Origin: Anarhynchus alexandrinus
Taxonomy: Eukaryota; Chordata; Aves; Charadriiformes; Charadriidae
NCBI GenBank assembly: GCA_008711295.1
Contig: VUYV01000101.1
Location: 1,424,786-1,488,785, forward strand
Reading direction: 5' to 3'
DNA: 64,000 bases
In this document: in pieces, positions 62,755-64,000 of the stretch
How positions within the stretch are numbered: the first letter of the stretch is position 1
Layout: the number at the start of each line of letters is the position of its first letter
The notes under the pieces: generated by a model
Told to the model about the DNA's origin: nothing
The model's database searches: none
Seen by the model: the letters and a program-made list of their open reading frames with translations, nothing else
Made by a program: the position numbers and the translations under genes

Positions 62755-64000
62755 TTAGGTTTAAGACTTATCATAGTATATGGGCTCCAGTTCAGGAGTC
62801 TGTTCATTCACCAGTGTGGGGTGGGTTGGGTGACACATGTCCCACTGTTGCTAATGCCAGGTACTGGAAAAGAGATGTAAAGCCCTACAGCTTCTGGAGC
62901 TGTCATTCGTGGTACTTTTCACAAGCAGCACGTTCACTTGGAAAAATAATTTAAAAAAAAAAAAGCTGATGCCTTTCTTCTGTGCTCATGGCTCAAGCTG
63001 TTCCCTCCGAGCCTCCAGCACTGTGTTGATATGGCAACAGGCTGCCAGATTTTACATCAAGAGTGGTGCCGCAGCACTTTGTTCTAACAATTTATGGTTG
63101 TTGATTCAAGATATCTGGAGAACTTTCTTCACTGCTTCCCTTACCTCTCTGGACCTTCAAGGTCAATCTATTTTTCTTCCTACAAAGCCGTCAGGTTATT
63201 TCCTTTCCTATTACATTCCCCTCTGGATCACTCCCTTCAGTGCAACATACACCTCTATGGAGAGGTATAGGCAATGCCTGGCTACTTTGGATGTCTATTT
63301 TAGCCATGCCAAGTGCCTGCGATTCTTAGGCCATTAAGCTGTTGGAAAGCCTACCTCCAGTGGAGGTCTGCCTGGTTTCCCACCAGCTCACAAGCTCAGG
63401 CTTCTGGTCAGTGGTCCTGAGGCAGCCCTGCCTTTCTGGCAGCTTTTGAGTTTTATACTCCTATAACATGAGACAACGGGTCCGAGGGTCCCTGGCACAG
63501 ATCGGGCAAGGGGGCACTGCAGGAGGTGCCTGTTAGCTGGGCATCTGAGCTACGTCCATGCTCGTAAGGGTTGAACCATAGGTTTGAGCACTGCCCTGTG
63601 GTTTCCTGCACTGCCCTGTGATTTCCCACACTGCTTGGCTGGGTTAGCCCAGCTGCTGGCATGGTTTTGGCCATTACCGACTACCAGCTGCAGACACTGG
63701 GTGCTGTGAGGAGAGCGGCATATGCCAAGGACAATTCCTGCCAGGCGGTCTGGATACAGCCATCCTATTTTTGGGAGGAGAGGGGTTTGCCACACTGGGG
63801 AGAGCTGGGTACTGCCATTTGGCCTCATTGTCAGACCCCAGCCCCTGGCCTGTCCAATTTTACTAGTGCAGACAAACTAGTAGGTGGCCACAAAGTGATC
63901 GAGGGCAGGCTGCCCCCGTGGCAGACCAGGCTGTGCAAAGCAGTTCTGTTCAGATGGCTTGGGGCTGGCTGCCTCTAGGGCAGGCTGGAGGCAGCCCCCT
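62755..64000. other. Intergenic DNA at the right edge, nothing recognised
   Basis: GC content rises towards the edge. A 105-codon ORF (63661-63978, plus) and opposing ORFs occur, but none has recognisable domains. A short near-duplication of CACTGCCCTGTG(G/A)TTTCC lies near 63590-63630. Confidence 0.45.

Noticed and set aside
63661..63978. 105-codon plus-strand ORF near the right edge
   Set aside because: Opposed by ORFs on the other strand, no domain, no splice context; not enough to call a gene.
1..64000. CRISPR arrays, bacterial operons, SNORD115/116-like clusters or an imprinting-centre transcript
   Set aside because: No regularly spaced repeats, no prokaryotic genes, and no box C/D snoRNA series seen; the window is a bird UBE3A locus.

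Overview
The window looks like bird nuclear DNA. It carries several CR1 LINE copies ending in the avian ATTCTATGATTCTATG-type tail, faint ancient MIR/tRNA-derived SINE relics, a GC-rich promoter island in an AT-rich background, and sparse coding sequence. I cannot name the species. The only gene I can firmly support is the 5' end of UBE3A (the HECT ubiquitin ligase E6AP), on the minus strand. Its last exon in the window (3163-3473) encodes the conserved N-terminal zinc-binding AZUL domain. The rest of the protein, including the HECT catalytic domain, lies off the left edge.

Gene layout, in transcription order (right to left): a CpG-island promoter (about 33625-34750) with YY1, NRF1, CTCF-like and TCTCGCGA motifs; a non-coding first exon ending near 34102; a large intron; an exon with a start codon encoding MATACK (17533-17586); an alternative start exon related to the human MEKL...CYWK exon (17045-17110); a shared 45-base exon (13991-14035); and the AZUL exon. 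Splice sites and reading phase agree across the MATACK, 45-base and AZUL exons, giving the same N-terminus as human isoform 3 but with one extra proline codon. The MEKL-type exon has excellent splice sites, but one extra base in its coding part puts it out of frame with the rest of the gene. A short upstream ORF overlaps the MATACK start codon.

Right of the promoter, 34917-64000 looks intergenic. In mammals this is the UBE3A-ATP10A side. It holds a degraded minus-strand CR1 (about 35900-36600), CR1 3' ends, a 1.8 kb plus-strand CR1 with a broken reverse transcriptase (about 46590-48395) abutting an opposite-strand CR1 tail, a pair of related unknown repeats 2 kb apart (about 43213-43385 and 45160-45330), a MIR relic, a small minisatellite and poly-C tracts next to sequencing gaps. 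An alternating purine-pyrimidine stretch of about 150 bases (34769-34916) sits immediately outside the CpG island.

I found no bacterial or phage-type system, CRISPR array, functional tRNA, rRNA or snoRNA. In mammals this locus is imprinted in neurons and flanked by SNORD clusters. Nothing like that cluster is visible here, as expected for a bird. The most interesting material is the alternative start-exon architecture of UBE3A and the promoter-edge sequence.
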